Below, piece after piece: positions 37,801-51,172 of a stretch of 64,000 nt of DNA (positions within the stretch are counted from its first letter, which is position 1; every line of letters starts with the position of its first letter). Below the pieces are notes generated by a model. The model made no database searches and was not told where the DNA came from. It was given only the letters and a program-made list of their open reading frames with translations. The stretch comes from Amblyomma americanum (taxonomy: Eukaryota > Arthropoda > Arachnida > Ixodida > Ixodidae). Both the position numbers and the translations under genes were made by a program. The DNA lies in NCBI RefSeq assembly GCF_052857255.1, contig NW_027526684.1, positions 83,064 through 147,063 on the forward strand. Direction: 5' to 3'.

Positions 37801-40679
37801 GGTTTTACAAGTGTTCCTCTGATACGCGTCAAAACTTTTTCTCTTATAACTGCGCGAAAAGCATGTATTCTTGCTTAATACAACGAAACAAGCTGTTTTA
37901 GACCGAAACGAGCTAAATCACAACACATCGGTTTTAGAAGTGTCCCTGTGACACGCGTCAAAACTTTTTCTCTTATAACTGCGCGAAAAGCATGTATTCT
38001 TGCTTAATACAGCGAAACAAGCTGTTTTAGACCGAAACGAGCTAAATCACAACACATCGGTTTTACAAGTGTTCCTCTGATACGCGTCAAAACTTTTTTC
38101 TCTTATAACTGCGCGAAAAGCATGTATTCGTGCTTAGTTCAACGAAACAAGCTGTTTTAGACCGAAACGAGGTAAATCTGAACACATCGGTTTTACAAGT
38201 GTCCCTGTGACACGCGTCAAAACGTTTTCTCTTATAACTGTGCGAAAAGCATGTATTCTTGCTTAATACAGCGAAACAAGCTGTTTTAGACCGAAACGAG
38301 CTAAATCACAACACATCGGTTTTACAACTGTTCCTCTGATACGCGTAAAAACTTTTTCTTTTATAACTGCGCGAAAAGCATGTATTCTTGCTTAATACAA
38401 CGAAACAAGCTGCTTTAGACCGAAACGAGCTAAATCACAACACATCGGTTTTACAAGTGTTCCTCTGATACGCGTCAAAACTTTTTCTTTTATAACTGCG
38501 CGAAAAGCATGTATTCTTGCTTAATACAACGAAACAAGCTGCTTTAGACCGAAACGAGCTAAATCACAACACATCGGTTTTACAAGTGTTCCTCTGATAC
38601 GCGTCTAAACTTTTTCTCTTATAACTGCGCGAAAAGCATGTGTTCGTGCTTAATACAACGAAACAAGCTGTTTTACACCAAAACGAGCTAGATCTGAACA
38701 CATCGGTTTTACAAGTGTCCCTGTGACACGCGTCAAAACTTTTTCTCTTGTAACTGCGCGAAAAGCACGTATTCTTGCTTAATACAGCGAAACAAGCTGT
38801 TTTAGACCGAAACGAGCTAAATCTGAACACATCGGTTTTACTAGTGTCCCTGTGACACGCGTCAAAACTTTTTCTTTTATAACAGCGCGAAAAGCATGTA
38901 TTCTTGCTTAATACAACGAAACAAGCTGTTTTAGACCGAAACGAGCTAAATCTGAACACATCGGTTTTACTAGTGTCCCTGTGACACGCGTCACAACCTT
39001 TTCTCTTATGACTGCGCGAAAAGCATGTATTCTTGCTTAATACAGCGAAACGAGCTGTTTTAGACCGAAACGAGTTAAATCACAACACATCGGTTTTACA
39101 AGTGTTCCTCTGATACGCGTCAAAACTTTTCTCTTATAACTGCGCGAAAAGCATGTATTCGTGCTTAATAAAACGAAACAAGCTGTTTTAGACCGAAACG
39201 AGCTGTATCTGAACGCATCGGTTTTACAAGTATCCACGTGATACTCTTCAAAACTTTTTCTCTTATAACTGCGCGAAAAGCATGTATTCGTGCTTAATAC
39301 AACGAATCAAGCTGTTTTAGACCGAAACGAGCTAAATCTGAACACGTCGGTTTTACACGTGTCCCTGTGACACGCGTCAAAACTTTTTCTCTTATAACTG
39401 CGCGAAAAGCACGTATTCTTGCTTAATACAGCGAAACAAGCTGTTTTAGACCGAAACGAGCTAAATCACAACACATCGGTTTTACAAGTGTTCCTCTGAT
39501 ACGCGTCAAAACTTTTTTCTCTTATAACTGCGCGAAAAGCATGTATTCGTGCTTAGTCTAACGAAACAAGCTGTTTTAGACCGAAACGGGGTAAATCTGA
39601 ACACATCGGTTTTACAAGTGTCCCTGTTACACGCGTCAAAACTTTTTCTCTTATAACTGCGCCAAAAGCATGTATTCTTGCTTAATACAGCGAAACAAGC
39701 TGTTTTAGACCGAAACGAGCTAAATCACAACACATCGGTTTTACAAGTGTTCCTCTGATACGCGTCAAAACTTTTTCTCTTATAACTGCGCGAAAAGCAT
39801 GTATTCTTGCTTAATACAACGAAACAAGCTGTTTTAGACCGAAACGAGCTAAATCACAACACATCGGTTTTAGAAGTGTCCCTGTGACACGCGTCAAAAC
39901 TTTTTCTCTTATAACTGCGCGAAAAGCATGTATTCTTGCTTAATACAGCGAAACAAGCTGTTTTAGACCGAAACGAGCTAAATCGCAACACATCGGTTTT
40001 ACAAGTGTTCCTCTGATACGCGTCAAAACTTTTTTCTCTTATAACTGCGCGAAAAGCATGTATTCGTGCTTAGTTCAACGAAACAAGCTGTTTTAGACCG
40101 AAACGAGGTAAATCTGAACACATCGGTTTTACAAGTGTCCCTGTGACACGCGTCAAAACGTTTTCTCTTATAACTGTGCGAAAAGCATGTATTCTTGCTT
40201 AATACAGCGAAACAAGCTGTTTTAGACCGAAACGAGCTAAATCACAACACATCGGTTTTACAACTGTTCCTCTGATACGCGTAAAAACTTTTTCTTTTAT
40301 AACTGCGCGAAAAGCATGTATTCTTGCTTAATACAACGAAACAAGCTGCTTTAGACCGAAACGAGCTAAATCACAACACATCGGTTTTACAAGTGTTCCT
40401 CTGATACGCGTCTAAACCTTTTCTCTTATAACTGTGCGAAAAGCATGTGTTCGTGCTTAATACTACAAAACAAGTTGTTTTACACCAAAACGAGCTAGAT
40501 CTAAACACATCGGTTTTACAAGTGTCCCTGTGACACGCGTCAAAACTTTTTCTCTTGTAACTGCGCGAAAAGCACGTATTCTTGCTTAATACAACGAAAC
40601 AAGCTGTTTTAGACCGAAACGAGCTAAATCTGAACACATCGGTTTTACTAGTGTCCCTGTGACACGCGTCACAACCTTT

Positions 40680-42482
40680 TCTCTTATAACTGCGCGAAAA
40701 GCATGTATTCTTGCCTAATACAGCGAAACAAGCTGTTTTAGACCTAAACGAGTTAAATCACAACACCGGTTTTACAAGTGTTCCTCTGATACGCGTCAAA
40801 ACTTTTTCTCTTATAACTGCGCGAAAAGCATGTATTCTTGCTTAATACAACGAAACAACCTGTTTTAGACCGAAACGAGCTAAATCACAACACATCGGTT
40901 TTACAAGTGTCCCTCTGACACGCGTCAAAACTTTTTCTCTTATACCTGCGCGAAAAGCATGTATTCTTGCTTAATACGGCGCAACAAGCTGTTTTAGACC
41001 GAAACGAGCTAAATCGCAACACATCGGTTTTACAAGTGTTCCTCTGATACGCGTCAAAACTTTTTTCTCTTATAACTGCGCGAAAAGCATGTATTCTTGC
41101 TTAATACAGCGAAACAAGCTGTTTTAGACCGAAACGAGCTAAATCACAACACATCGGTTTTACAAGTGTTCCTCTGATACGCGTCAAAACTTTTTCTTAT
41201 ATAACTGCGCGAAAAGCATGTATTCTTGCCTAATACAACGAAACAAGCTGTTTTAGACCGAAAGGAGTTAAATCACAACACATCGGTTTTACAAGTGTTC
41301 CTCTGATACTCGTCTAAACTTTTTCTCTTATAACTGCGCGAAAAGCACGTATTCTTGCTTAATACAGCGAAACAAGCTGTTTTAGACCGAAACGAGCTAA
41401 ATCTGAACACATCGGTTTTACAAGTGTCCCTGTGACACGCGTCAAAACTTTTTCTCTTATACCTGCGCGAAAAGCATGTATTCGTGCTTAATACAGCGAA
41501 ACAAGCTGTTTTAGACCGAAACGAGCTAAATCTGAACACATCGGTTTTACTAGTGTCCCTGTGACACGCGTCACAACCTTTTCTCTTATAACTGCGCGAA
41601 AAGCATGTATTCTTGCCTAATACAGCGAAACAAGCTGTTTTAGACCTAAACGAGTTAAATCACAACACCGGTTTTACAAGTGTTCCTCTGATACGCGTCA
41701 AAACTTTTTCTCTTATAACTGCGCGAAAAGCATGTATTCTTGCTTAATACAACGAAACAACCTGTTTTAGACCGAAACGAGCTAAATCACAACACATCGG
41801 TTTTACAAGTGTCCCTCTGACACGCGTCAAAACTTTTTCTCTTATACCTGCGCGAAAAGCATGTATTCTTGCTTAATACGGCGCAACAAGCTGTTTTAGA
41901 CCGAAACGAGCTAAATCGCAACACATCGGTTTTACAAGTGTTCCTCTGATACGCGTCAAAACTTTTTTCTCTTATAACTGCGCGAAAAGCATGTATTCTT
42001 GCTTAATACAGCGAAACAAGCTGTTTTAGACCGAAACGAGCTAAATCACAACACATCGGTTTTACAAGTGTTCCTCTGATACGCGTCAAAACTTTTTCTT
42101 ATATAACTGCGCGAAAAGCATGTATTCTTGCCTAATACAACGAAACAAGCTGTTTTAGACCGAAAGGAGTTAAATCACAACACATCGGTTTTACAAGTGT
42201 TCCTCTGATACTCGTCTAAACTTTTTCTCTTATAACTGCGCGAAAAGCACGTATTCTTGCTTAATACAGCGAAACAAGCTGTTTTAGACCGAAACGAGCT
42301 AAATCTGAACACATCGGTTTTACAAGTGTCCCTGTGACACGCGTCAAAACTTTTTCTCTTATACCTGCGCGAAAAGCATGTATTCGTGCTTAATACAGCG
42401 AAACAAGCTGTTTTAGACCGAAACGAGCTAAATCTGAACACATCGGTTTTACTAGTGTCCCTGTGACACGCGTCACAACCTT
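40680..42482. repeat. 7-monomer tandem duplication within HOR-27 unit 1 (902 bp)
   Basis: Two adjacent 902-bp blocks (7 x 129 minus 1) carry the same order: gacctaaacg with caacaccgg, aacaacctg, ggcgcaac, the ttcttatata monomer, gaccgaaaggag, then actcgtctaaac. The gacctaaacg marker is at 40741 and 41643. The 20-monomer relative at 28.4-29.3 kb has this block once, so the duplication is the derived state. Confidence 0.85.
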
Positions 42483-44161
42483 TTCTCTTGTAACTGCGCA
42501 AAAAGCATGTATTCTTGCTTAATACAGCGAAACAAGCTGTTTTAGACCGAAACGAGTTAAATCACAACACATCGGTTTTACAAGTGTTCCTCTGATACGC
42601 GTCAAAACGTTTCTCTTATAACTGCGCGAAAAGCATGTATTCGTGCTTAAAAAAAGGAAACAAGCTGTTTTAGACCGAAACGAGCTGTATCTGAACGCAT
42701 CGGTTTTACAAGTATCCACGTGATACTCTTCAAAACTTTTTCTCTTATAACTGCGCGAAAAGCATGTATTCGTGCTTAATACAACGAATCAAGCTGTTTT
42801 AGACCGAAACGAGCTAAATCTGAACACGTCGGTTTTACACGTGTCCCTGTGACACGCGTCAAAACTTTTTCTCTTATAACTGCGCGAAAAGCACGTATTC
42901 TTGCTTAATACAGCGAAACAAGCTGTTTTAGACCGAAACGAGCTAAATCACAACACATCGGTTTTACAAGTGTTCCTCTGATACGCGTCAAAACTTTTTT
43001 CTCTTATAACTGCGCGAAAAGCATGTATTCGTGCTTAGTCTAACGAAACAAGCTGTTTTAGACCGAAACGGGGTAAATCTGAACACATCGGTTTTACAAG
43101 TGTCCCTGTTACACGCGTCAAAACTTTTTCTCTTATAACTGCGCCAAAAGCATGTATTCTTGCTTAATACAGCGAAACAAGCTGTTTTAGACCGAAACGA
43201 GCTAAATCACAACACATCGGTTTTACAAGTGTTCCTCTGATACGCGTCAAAACTTTTTCTCTTATAACTGCGCGAAAAGCATGTATTCTTGCTTAATACA
43301 ACGAAACAAGCTGTTTTAGACCGAAACGAGCTAAATCACAACACATCGGTTTTAGAAGTGTCCCTGTGACACGCGTCAAAACTTTTTCTCTTATAACTGC
43401 GCGAAAAGCATGTATTCTTGCTTAATACAGCGAAACAAGCTGTTTTAGACCGAAACGAGCTAAATCGCAACACATCGGTTTTACAAGTGTTCCTCTGATA
43501 CGCGTCAAAACTTTTTTCTCTTATAACTGCGCGAAAAGCATGTATTCGTGCTTAGTTCAACGAAACAAGCTGTTTTAGACCGAAACGAGGTAAATCTGAA
43601 CACATCGGTTTTACAAGTGTCCCTGTGACACGCGTCAAAACGTTTTCTCTTATAACTGTGCGAAAAGCATGTATTCTTGCTTAATACAGCGAAACAAGCT
43701 GTTTTAGACCGAAACGAGCTAAATCACAACACATCGGTTTTACAACTGTTCCTCTGATACGCGTAAAAACTTTTTCTTTTATAACTGCGCGAAAAGCATG
43801 TATTCTTGCTTAATACAACGAAACAAGCTGCTTTAGACCGAAACGAGCTAAATCACAACACATCGGTTTTACAAGTGTTCCTCTGATACGCGTCTAAACC
43901 TTTTCTCTTATAACTGTGCGAAAAGCATGTGTTCGTGCTTAATACTACAAAACAAGTTGTTTTACACCAAAACGAGCTAGATCTAAACACATCGGTTTTA
44001 CAAGTGTCCCTGTGACACGCGTCAAAACTTTTTCTCTTGTAACTGCGCGAAAAGCACGTATTCTTGCTTAATACAACGAAACAAGCTGTTTTAGACCGAA
44101 ACGAGCTAAATCTGAACACATCGGTTTTACTAGTGTCCCTGTGACACGCGTCACAACCTTT

Positions 44162-45964
44162 TCTCTTATAACTGCGCGAAAAGCATGTATTCTTGCCTAA
44201 TACAGCGAAACAAGCTGTTTTAGACCTAAACGAGTTAAATCACAACACCGGTTTTACAAGTGTTCCTCTGATACGCGTCAAAACTTTTTCTCTTATAACT
44301 GCGCGAAAAGCATGTATTCTTGCTTAATACAACGAAACAACCTGTTTTAGACCGAAACGAGCTAAATCACAACACATCGGTTTTACAAGTGTCCCTCTGA
44401 CACGCGTCAAAACTTTTTCTCTTATACCTGCGCGAAAAGCATGTATTCTTGCTTAATACGGCGCAACAAGCTGTTTTAGACCGAAACGAGCTAAATCGCA
44501 ACACATCGGTTTTACAAGTGTTCCTCTGATACGCGTCAAAACTTTTTTCTCTTATAACTGCGCGAAAAGCATGTATTCTTGCTTAATACAGCGAAACAAG
44601 CTGTTTTAGACCGAAACGAGCTAAATCACAACACATCGGTTTTACAAGTGTTCCTCTGATACGCGTCAAAACTTTTTCTTATATAACTGCGCGAAAAGCA
44701 TGTATTCTTGCCTAATACAACGAAACAAGCTGTTTTAGACCGAAAGGAGTTAAATCACAACACATCGGTTTTACAAGTGTTCCTCTGATACTCGTCTAAA
44801 CTTTTTCTCTTATAACTGCGCGAAAAGCACGTATTCTTGCTTAATACAGCGAAACAAGCTGTTTTAGACCGAAACGAGCTAAATCTGAACACATCGGTTT
44901 TACAAGTGTCCCTGTGACACGCGTCAAAACTTTTTCTCTTATACCTGCGCGAAAAGCATGTATTCGTGCTTAATACAGCGAAACAAGCTGTTTTAGACCG
45001 AAACGAGCTAAATCTGAACACATCGGTTTTACTAGTGTCCCTGTGACACGCGTCACAACCTTTTCTCTTATAACTGCGCGAAAAGCATGTATTCTTGCCT
45101 AATACAGCGAAACAAGCTGTTTTAGACCTAAACGAGTTAAATCACAACACCGGTTTTACAAGTGTTCCTCTGATACGCGTCAAAACTTTTTCTCTTATAA
45201 CTGCGCGAAAAGCATGTATTCTTGCTTAATACAACGAAACAACCTGTTTTAGACCGAAACGAGCTAAATCACAACACATCGGTTTTACAAGTGTCCCTCT
45301 GACACGCGTCAAAACTTTTTCTCTTATACCTGCGCGAAAAGCATGTATTCTTGCTTAATACGGCGCAACAAGCTGTTTTAGACCGAAACGAGCTAAATCG
45401 CAACACATCGGTTTTACAAGTGTTCCTCTGATACGCGTCAAAACTTTTTTCTCTTATAACTGCGCGAAAAGCATGTATTCTTGCTTAATACAGCGAAACA
45501 AGCTGTTTTAGACCGAAACGAGCTAAATCACAACACATCGGTTTTACAAGTGTTCCTCTGATACGCGTCAAAACTTTTTCTTATATAACTGCGCGAAAAG
45601 CATGTATTCTTGCCTAATACAACGAAACAAGCTGTTTTAGACCGAAAGGAGTTAAATCACAACACATCGGTTTTACAAGTGTTCCTCTGATACTCGTCTA
45701 AACTTTTTCTCTTATAACTGCGCGAAAAGCACGTATTCTTGCTTAATACAGCGAAACAAGCTGTTTTAGACCGAAACGAGCTAAATCTGAACACATCGGT
45801 TTTACAAGTGTCCCTGTGACACGCGTCAAAACTTTTTCTCTTATACCTGCGCGAAAAGCATGTATTCGTGCTTAATACAGCGAAACAAGCTGTTTTAGAC
45901 CGAAACGAGCTAAATCTGAACACATCGGTTTTACTAGTGTCCCTGTGACACGCGTCACAACCTT
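44162..45964. repeat. 7-monomer tandem duplication within HOR-27 unit 2
   Basis: Same 902-bp duplication as in the preceding unit, with gacctaaacg at 44223 and 45125. It was inherited when the 27-monomer unit was tandemly copied. The second block is also the left part of the large ~16.69-kb-spaced duplication. Confidence 0.85.
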
Positions 45965-48900
45965 TTCTCTTGTAACTGCGCAAAAAGCATGTATTCTTGC
46001 TTAATACAGCGAAACAAGCTGTTTTAGACCGAAACGAGTTAAATCACAACACATCGGTTTTACAAGTGTTCCTCTGATACGCGTCAAAACGTTTCTCTTA
46101 TAACTGCGCGAAAAGCATGTATTCGTGCTTAAAAAAAGGAAACAAGCTGTTTTAGACCGAAACGAGCTGTATCTGAACGCATCGGTTTTACAAGTATCCA
46201 CGTGATACTCTTCAAAACTTTTTCTCTTATAACTGCGCGAAAAGCATGTATTCGTGCTTAATACAACGAATCAAGCTGTTTTAGACCGAAACGAGCTAAA
46301 TCTGAACACGTCGGTTTTACACGTGTCCCTGTGACACGCGTCAAAACTTTTTCTCTTATAACTGCGCGAAAAGCACGTATTCTTGCTTAATACAGCGAAA
46401 CAAGCTGTTTTAGACCGAAACGAGCTAAATCACAACACATCGGTTTTACAAGTGTTCCTCTGATACGCGTCAAAACTTTTTTCTCTTATAACTGCGCGAA
46501 AAGCATGTATTCGTGCTTAGTCTAACGAAACAAGCTGTTTTAGACCGAAACGGGGTAAATCTGAACACATCGGTTTTACAAGTGTCCCTGTTACACGCGT
46601 CAAAACTTTTTCTCTTATAACTGCGCCAAAAGCATGTATTCTTGCTTAATACAGCGAAACAAGCTGTTTTAGACCGAAACGAGCTAAATCACAACACATC
46701 GGTTTTACAAGTGTTCCTCTGATACGCGTCAAAACGTTTTCTCTTATAACTGCGCGAAAAGCATGTATTCTTGCTTAATACAACGAAACAAGCTGTTTTA
46801 GACCGAAACGAGCTAAATCACAACACATCGGTTTTAGAAGTGTCCCTGTGACACGCGTCAAAACTTTTTCTCTTATAACTGCGCGAAAAGCATGTATTCT
46901 TGCTTAATACAGCGAAACAAGCTGTTTTAGACCGAAACGAGCTAAATCGCAACACATCGGTTTTACAAGTGTTCCTCTGATACGCGTCAAAACTTTTTTC
47001 TCTTATAACTGCGCGAAAAGCATGTATTCGTGCTTAGTTCAACGAAACAAGCTGTTTTAGACCGAAACGAGGTAAATCTGAACACATCGGTTTTACAAGT
47101 GTCCCTGTGACACGCGTCAAAACGTTTTCTCTTATAACTGTGCGAAAAGCATGTATTCTTGCTTAATACAGCGAAACAAGCTGTTTTAGACCGAAACGAG
47201 CTAAATCACAACACATCGGTTTTACAACTGTTCCTCTGATACGCGTAAAAACTTTTTCTTTTATAACTGCGCGAAAAGCATGTATTCTTGCTTAATACAA
47301 CGAAACAAGCTGCTTTAGACCGAAACGAGCTAAATCACAACACATCGGTTTTACAAGTGTTCCTCTGATACGCGTCTAAACCTTTTCTCTTATAACTGTG
47401 CGAAAAGCATGTGTTCGTGCTTAATACAACAAAACAAGTTGTTTTACACCAAAACGAGCTAGATCTAAACACATCGGTTTTACAAGTGTCCCTGTGACAC
47501 GCGTCAAAACTTTTTCTCTTGTAACTGCGCGAAAAGCACGTATTCTTGCTTAATACAACGAAACAAGCTGTTTTAGACCGAAACGAGCTAAATCTGAACA
47601 CATCGGTTTTACTAGTGTCCCTGTGACACGCGTCACAACCTTTTCTCTTATAACTGCGCGAAAAGCATGTATTCTTGCCTAATACAGCGAAACAAGCTGT
47701 TTTAGACCGAAACGAGTTAAATCACAACACATAGGTTTTACAAGTGTTCCTCTGATACGCGTCAAAACTTTTTCTCTTATAACTGCGCGAAAAGCATGTA
47801 TTCTTGCTTAATACAACGAAACAACCTGTTTTAGACCGAAACGAGCTAAATCACAACACATCGGTTTTACAAGTGTCCCTCTGACACGCGTCAAAACTTT
47901 TTCTCTTATACCTGCGCGAAAAGCATGTATTCTTGCTTAATACGGCGCAACAAGCTGTTTTAGACCGAAACGAGCTAAATCGCAACACATCGGTTTTACA
48001 AGTGTTCCTCTGATACGCGTCAAAACTTTTTTCTCTTATAACTGCGCGAAAAGCATGTATTCTTGCTTAATACAGCGAAACAAGCTGTTTTAGACCGAAA
48101 CGAGCTAAATCACAACACATCGGTTTTACAAGTGTTCCTCTGATACGCGTCAAAACTTTTTCTTATATAACTGCGCGAAAAGCATGTATTCTTTCCTAAT
48201 ACAACGAAACAAGCTGTTTTAGACCGAAAGGAGTTAAATCACAACACATCGGTTTTACAAGTGTTCCTCTGATACGCGTCTAAACTTTTTCTCTTATAAC
48301 TGCGCGAAAAGCATGTATTCGTGCTTAATAAAACGAAACAAGCTGTTTTAGACCGAAACGAGCTGTATCTGAACGCATCGGTTTTACAAGTATCCACGTG
48401 ATACTCTTCAAAACTTTTTCTCTTATAACTGCGCGAAAAGCATGTATTCGTGCTTAATACAACGAATCAAGCTGTTTTAGACCGAAACGAGCTAAATCTG
48501 AACACGTAGGTTTTACACGTGTCCCTGTGACACGCGTCAAAACTTTTTCTCTTATAACTGCGCGAAAAGCACGTATTCTTGCTTAATACAGCGAAACAAG
48601 CTGTTTTAGACCGAAACGAGCTAAATCACAACACATCGGTTTTACAAGTGTTCCTCTGATACGCGTCAAAACTTTTTTCTCTTATAACTGCGCGAAAAGC
48701 ATGTATTCGTGCTTAGTCTAACGAAACAAGCTGTTTTAGACCGAAACGGGGTAAATCTGAACACATCGGTTTTACAAGTGTCCCTGTTACACGCGTCAAA
48801 ACTTTTTCTCTTATAACTGCGCCAAAAGCATGTATTCTTGCTTAATACAGCGAAACAAGCTGTTTTAGACCGAAACGAGCTAAATCACAACACATCGGTT

Positions 48901-50583
48901 TTACAAGTGTTCCTCTGATACGCGTCAAAACTTTTTCTCTTATAACTGCGCGAAAAGCATGTATTCTTGCTTAATACAACGAAACAAGCTGTTTTAGACC
49001 GAAACGAGCTAAATCACAACACATCGGTTTTAGAAGTGTCCCTGTGACACGCGTCAAAACTTTTTCTCTTATAACTGCGCGAAAAGCATGTATTCTTGCT
49101 TAATACAGCGAAACAAGCTGTTTTAGACCGAAACGAGCTAAATCACAACACATCGGTTTTACAAGTGTTCCTCTGATACGCGTCAAAACTTTTTTCTCTT
49201 ATAACTGCGCGAAAAGCATGTATTCGTGCTTAGTTCAACGAAACAAGCTGTTTTAGACCGAAACGAGGTAAATCTGAACACATCGGTTTTACAAGTGTCC
49301 CTGTGACACGCGTCAAAACGTTTTCTTTTATAACTGTGCGAAAAGCATGTATTCTTGCTTAATACAGCGAAACAAGCTGTTTTAGACCGAAACGAGCTAA
49401 ATCACAACACATCGGTTTTACAACTGTTCCTCTGATACGCGTAAAAACTTTTTCTTTTATAACTGCGCGAAAAGCATGTATTCTTGCTTAATACAACGAA
49501 ACAAGCTGCTTTAGACCGAAACGAGCTAAATCACAACACATCGGTTTTACAAGTGTTCCTCTGATACGCGTCTAAACCTTTTCTCTTATAACTGCGCGAA
49601 AAGCATGTGTTCGTGCTTAATACAACAAAACAAGCTGTTTTACACCAAAAGGAGCTAGATCTAAACACATCGGTTTTACAAGTGTCCCTGTGACACGCGT
49701 CAAAACTTTTTCTCTTGTTAACTGCGCGAAAAGCACGTATTCTTGCTTAATACAACGAAACAAGCTGTTTTAGACCGAAACGAGCTAAATCTGAACACAT
49801 CGGTTTTACTGGTGTCCCTGTGACACGCGTCACAACCTTTTCTCTTATAACTGCGCGAAAAGCATGTATTCTTGCCTAATACAGCGAAACAAGCTGTTTT
49901 AGACCGAAACGAGTTAAATCACAACACATCGGTTTTACAAGTGTTCCTCTGATACGCTTCAAAACTTTTTTCTCTTATAACTGCGCGAAAAGCATGTATT
50001 CGTGCTTAATACAACGAAACAAGTTGTTTTAGACCGAAACGAGCTAAATCTGAACACATCGGATTTACAAGTGTCCCTGTGACACGCGTCAAAACTTTTT
50101 CTCTTATACCTGCGCGAAAAGCATGTATTCGTGCTTAATACAGCGAAACAAGCTGTTTTAGACCGAAACGAGCTAAATCTGAACACATCGGTTTTACTAG
50201 TGTCCCTGTGACACGCGTCACAACCTTTTCTCTTGTAACTGCGCAAAAAGCATGTATTCTTGCTTAATACAGCGAAACAAGCTGTTTTAGACCGAAACGA
50301 GCTAAATCACAACACATCGGTTCTACAAGTGTTCCTCTGATACGCGTCAAAACTTTTTTCTCTTATAACTGCGCGAAAAGCATGTATTCTTGCTTAATAC
50401 AGCGAAACAAGCTGTTTTAGACCGAAACGAGCTAAATCACAACACATCGGTTTTACAAGTGTTCCTCTGATACGCGTCAAAACTTTTTCTTATATAACTG
50501 CGCGAAAAGCATGTATTCTTGCCTAATACAACGAAACAAGCTGTTTTAGACCGAAAGGAGTTAAATCACAACACATCGGGTTT

Positions 50584-50594
50584 TACAAGTGTTC
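50584..50594 (+). repeat. Target-site duplication, left copy, insert 2
   Basis: tacaagtgttc, identical in sequence and monomer position to the site flanking insert 1. An extra g just upstream (cggg at 50578-50581) distinguishes this copy. Confidence 0.85.
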
Positions 50595-50708
50595 ATTGAA
50601 GTTCATAGTTCTTCAGCGCAACGGCACGTTTTAAGCCAAGGAAAGGAAGACAGAAGACAGAAAAGAAGAAGGACGAACAGGGACGAACACAGCGCTGACT
50701 TACAACTG

Positions 50709-50714
50709 TTTATT
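50709..50714 (-). terminator. Polyadenylation signal AATAAA, minus arm, insert 2
   Basis: Counterpart of the site at 34015-34020, unchanged. Confidence 0.55.
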
Positions 50715-50819
50715 CAGAGTCACACACACAGCTTAAATACTCTCAGACCAGCGCAGGCGCACACCGTAAAAGAACCAAAAAAGGGAAAAAAATTTAGGAA
50801 AAACAATCTCATCATATCT

Positions 50820-51172
50820 TTATCGCAGAAACTTTGACAGGAACGCCTTTTCTGTATTATACAGAATGACTGAGGTATCGCTGACACACTCTGACCCAGC
50901 TTTTTTAATATAGTATGCCTCTATCGTTTCACGGGTTGTTTTTAATTTGCTTCTGCTTAGAATCCCTCACTGCCGAAAACATCGGTGTGCAATCTTTGCA
51001 AGTTGCGCAGTGCTCAACAAGGTTAGCACCTTCCCTATTCCTTAAATCTCTTTCGTGTTCCCCTGAGACGGTCGTTGACGCAGCGCCCCGTTTGCCCTAT
51101 GTAGGACTTGCCACACGTCAAGGGAATTTCGTACACAACGCCTGTGGCGCATTCCGCAAACGATAGAGGCAT
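50820..51172 (-). pseudogene. GIY-YIG endonuclease fragment, frameshifted copy
   Basis: Counterpart of the open frame at 34126-34476. On the minus strand an extra G after the DRLR codons (C run near 51061) shifts the frame just before the EHE residues. A second extra G near 50965 falls in the SAVRIL region. The two shifts are in the same direction and do not cancel, so the nuclease fragment is broken, on top of lacking its reverse transcriptase and its own start. Both changes lie in C runs, so sequencing error is a serious alternative to real mutation. Confidence 0.8.

Larger units (their letters stand above)
26150..41570. repeat. 12,308-bp-spaced segmental duplication (26.15-29.27 and 38.46-41.57 kb)
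   Basis: A ~3.1-kb block at 26.15-29.27 kb recurs at 38.46-41.57 kb at a constant offset of 12,308 bp. Matching marker pairs are 26256/38564, 26729/39037, 28063/40371, 28433/40741 and 28965/41273. The block spans the unique switch between the 23-monomer array and the 20-monomer units, so it was copied after that junction had formed. The coordinates given enclose both copies and the DNA between them. Confidence 0.75.
39240..47600. repeat. 27-monomer higher-order repeat array (HOR-27), ~2.4 copies
   Basis: Ordered variants recur every 3,482 bp (27 x 129 minus 1): 40371/43853/47335, 41273/44755, 42519/46001, and gacctaaacg at 40741/44223 and 41643/45125. Each complete unit equals a 20-monomer unit in which a 7-monomer block is present twice. 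The third copy is partial: near 47427 it reads aatacaacaaaac where units one and two read aatactacaaaac, and by 47700 it has switched to a different order. Confidence 0.88.
34846..50583. repeat. 129-bp satellite array, middle segment
   Basis: The same 129-bp satellite resumes directly after the first retroelement insert and in register with it. The monomer interrupted at 33890 continues after the insert at gttcctctgatacgcg. The segment holds rearranged 20-monomer-type units (34.8-39.2 kb), the 27-monomer higher-order array (39.24-47.6 kb) and the left part of the second copy of a large duplication. Apart from monomer variants I see nothing else in it. Confidence 0.98.

Noticed and set aside
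50915..51166. Plus-strand 83-residue frame in insert 2
   Set aside because: It lies antisense to the GIY-YIG coding region, which is recognisable on the other strand, and is open only because of the two extra Cs in this copy.
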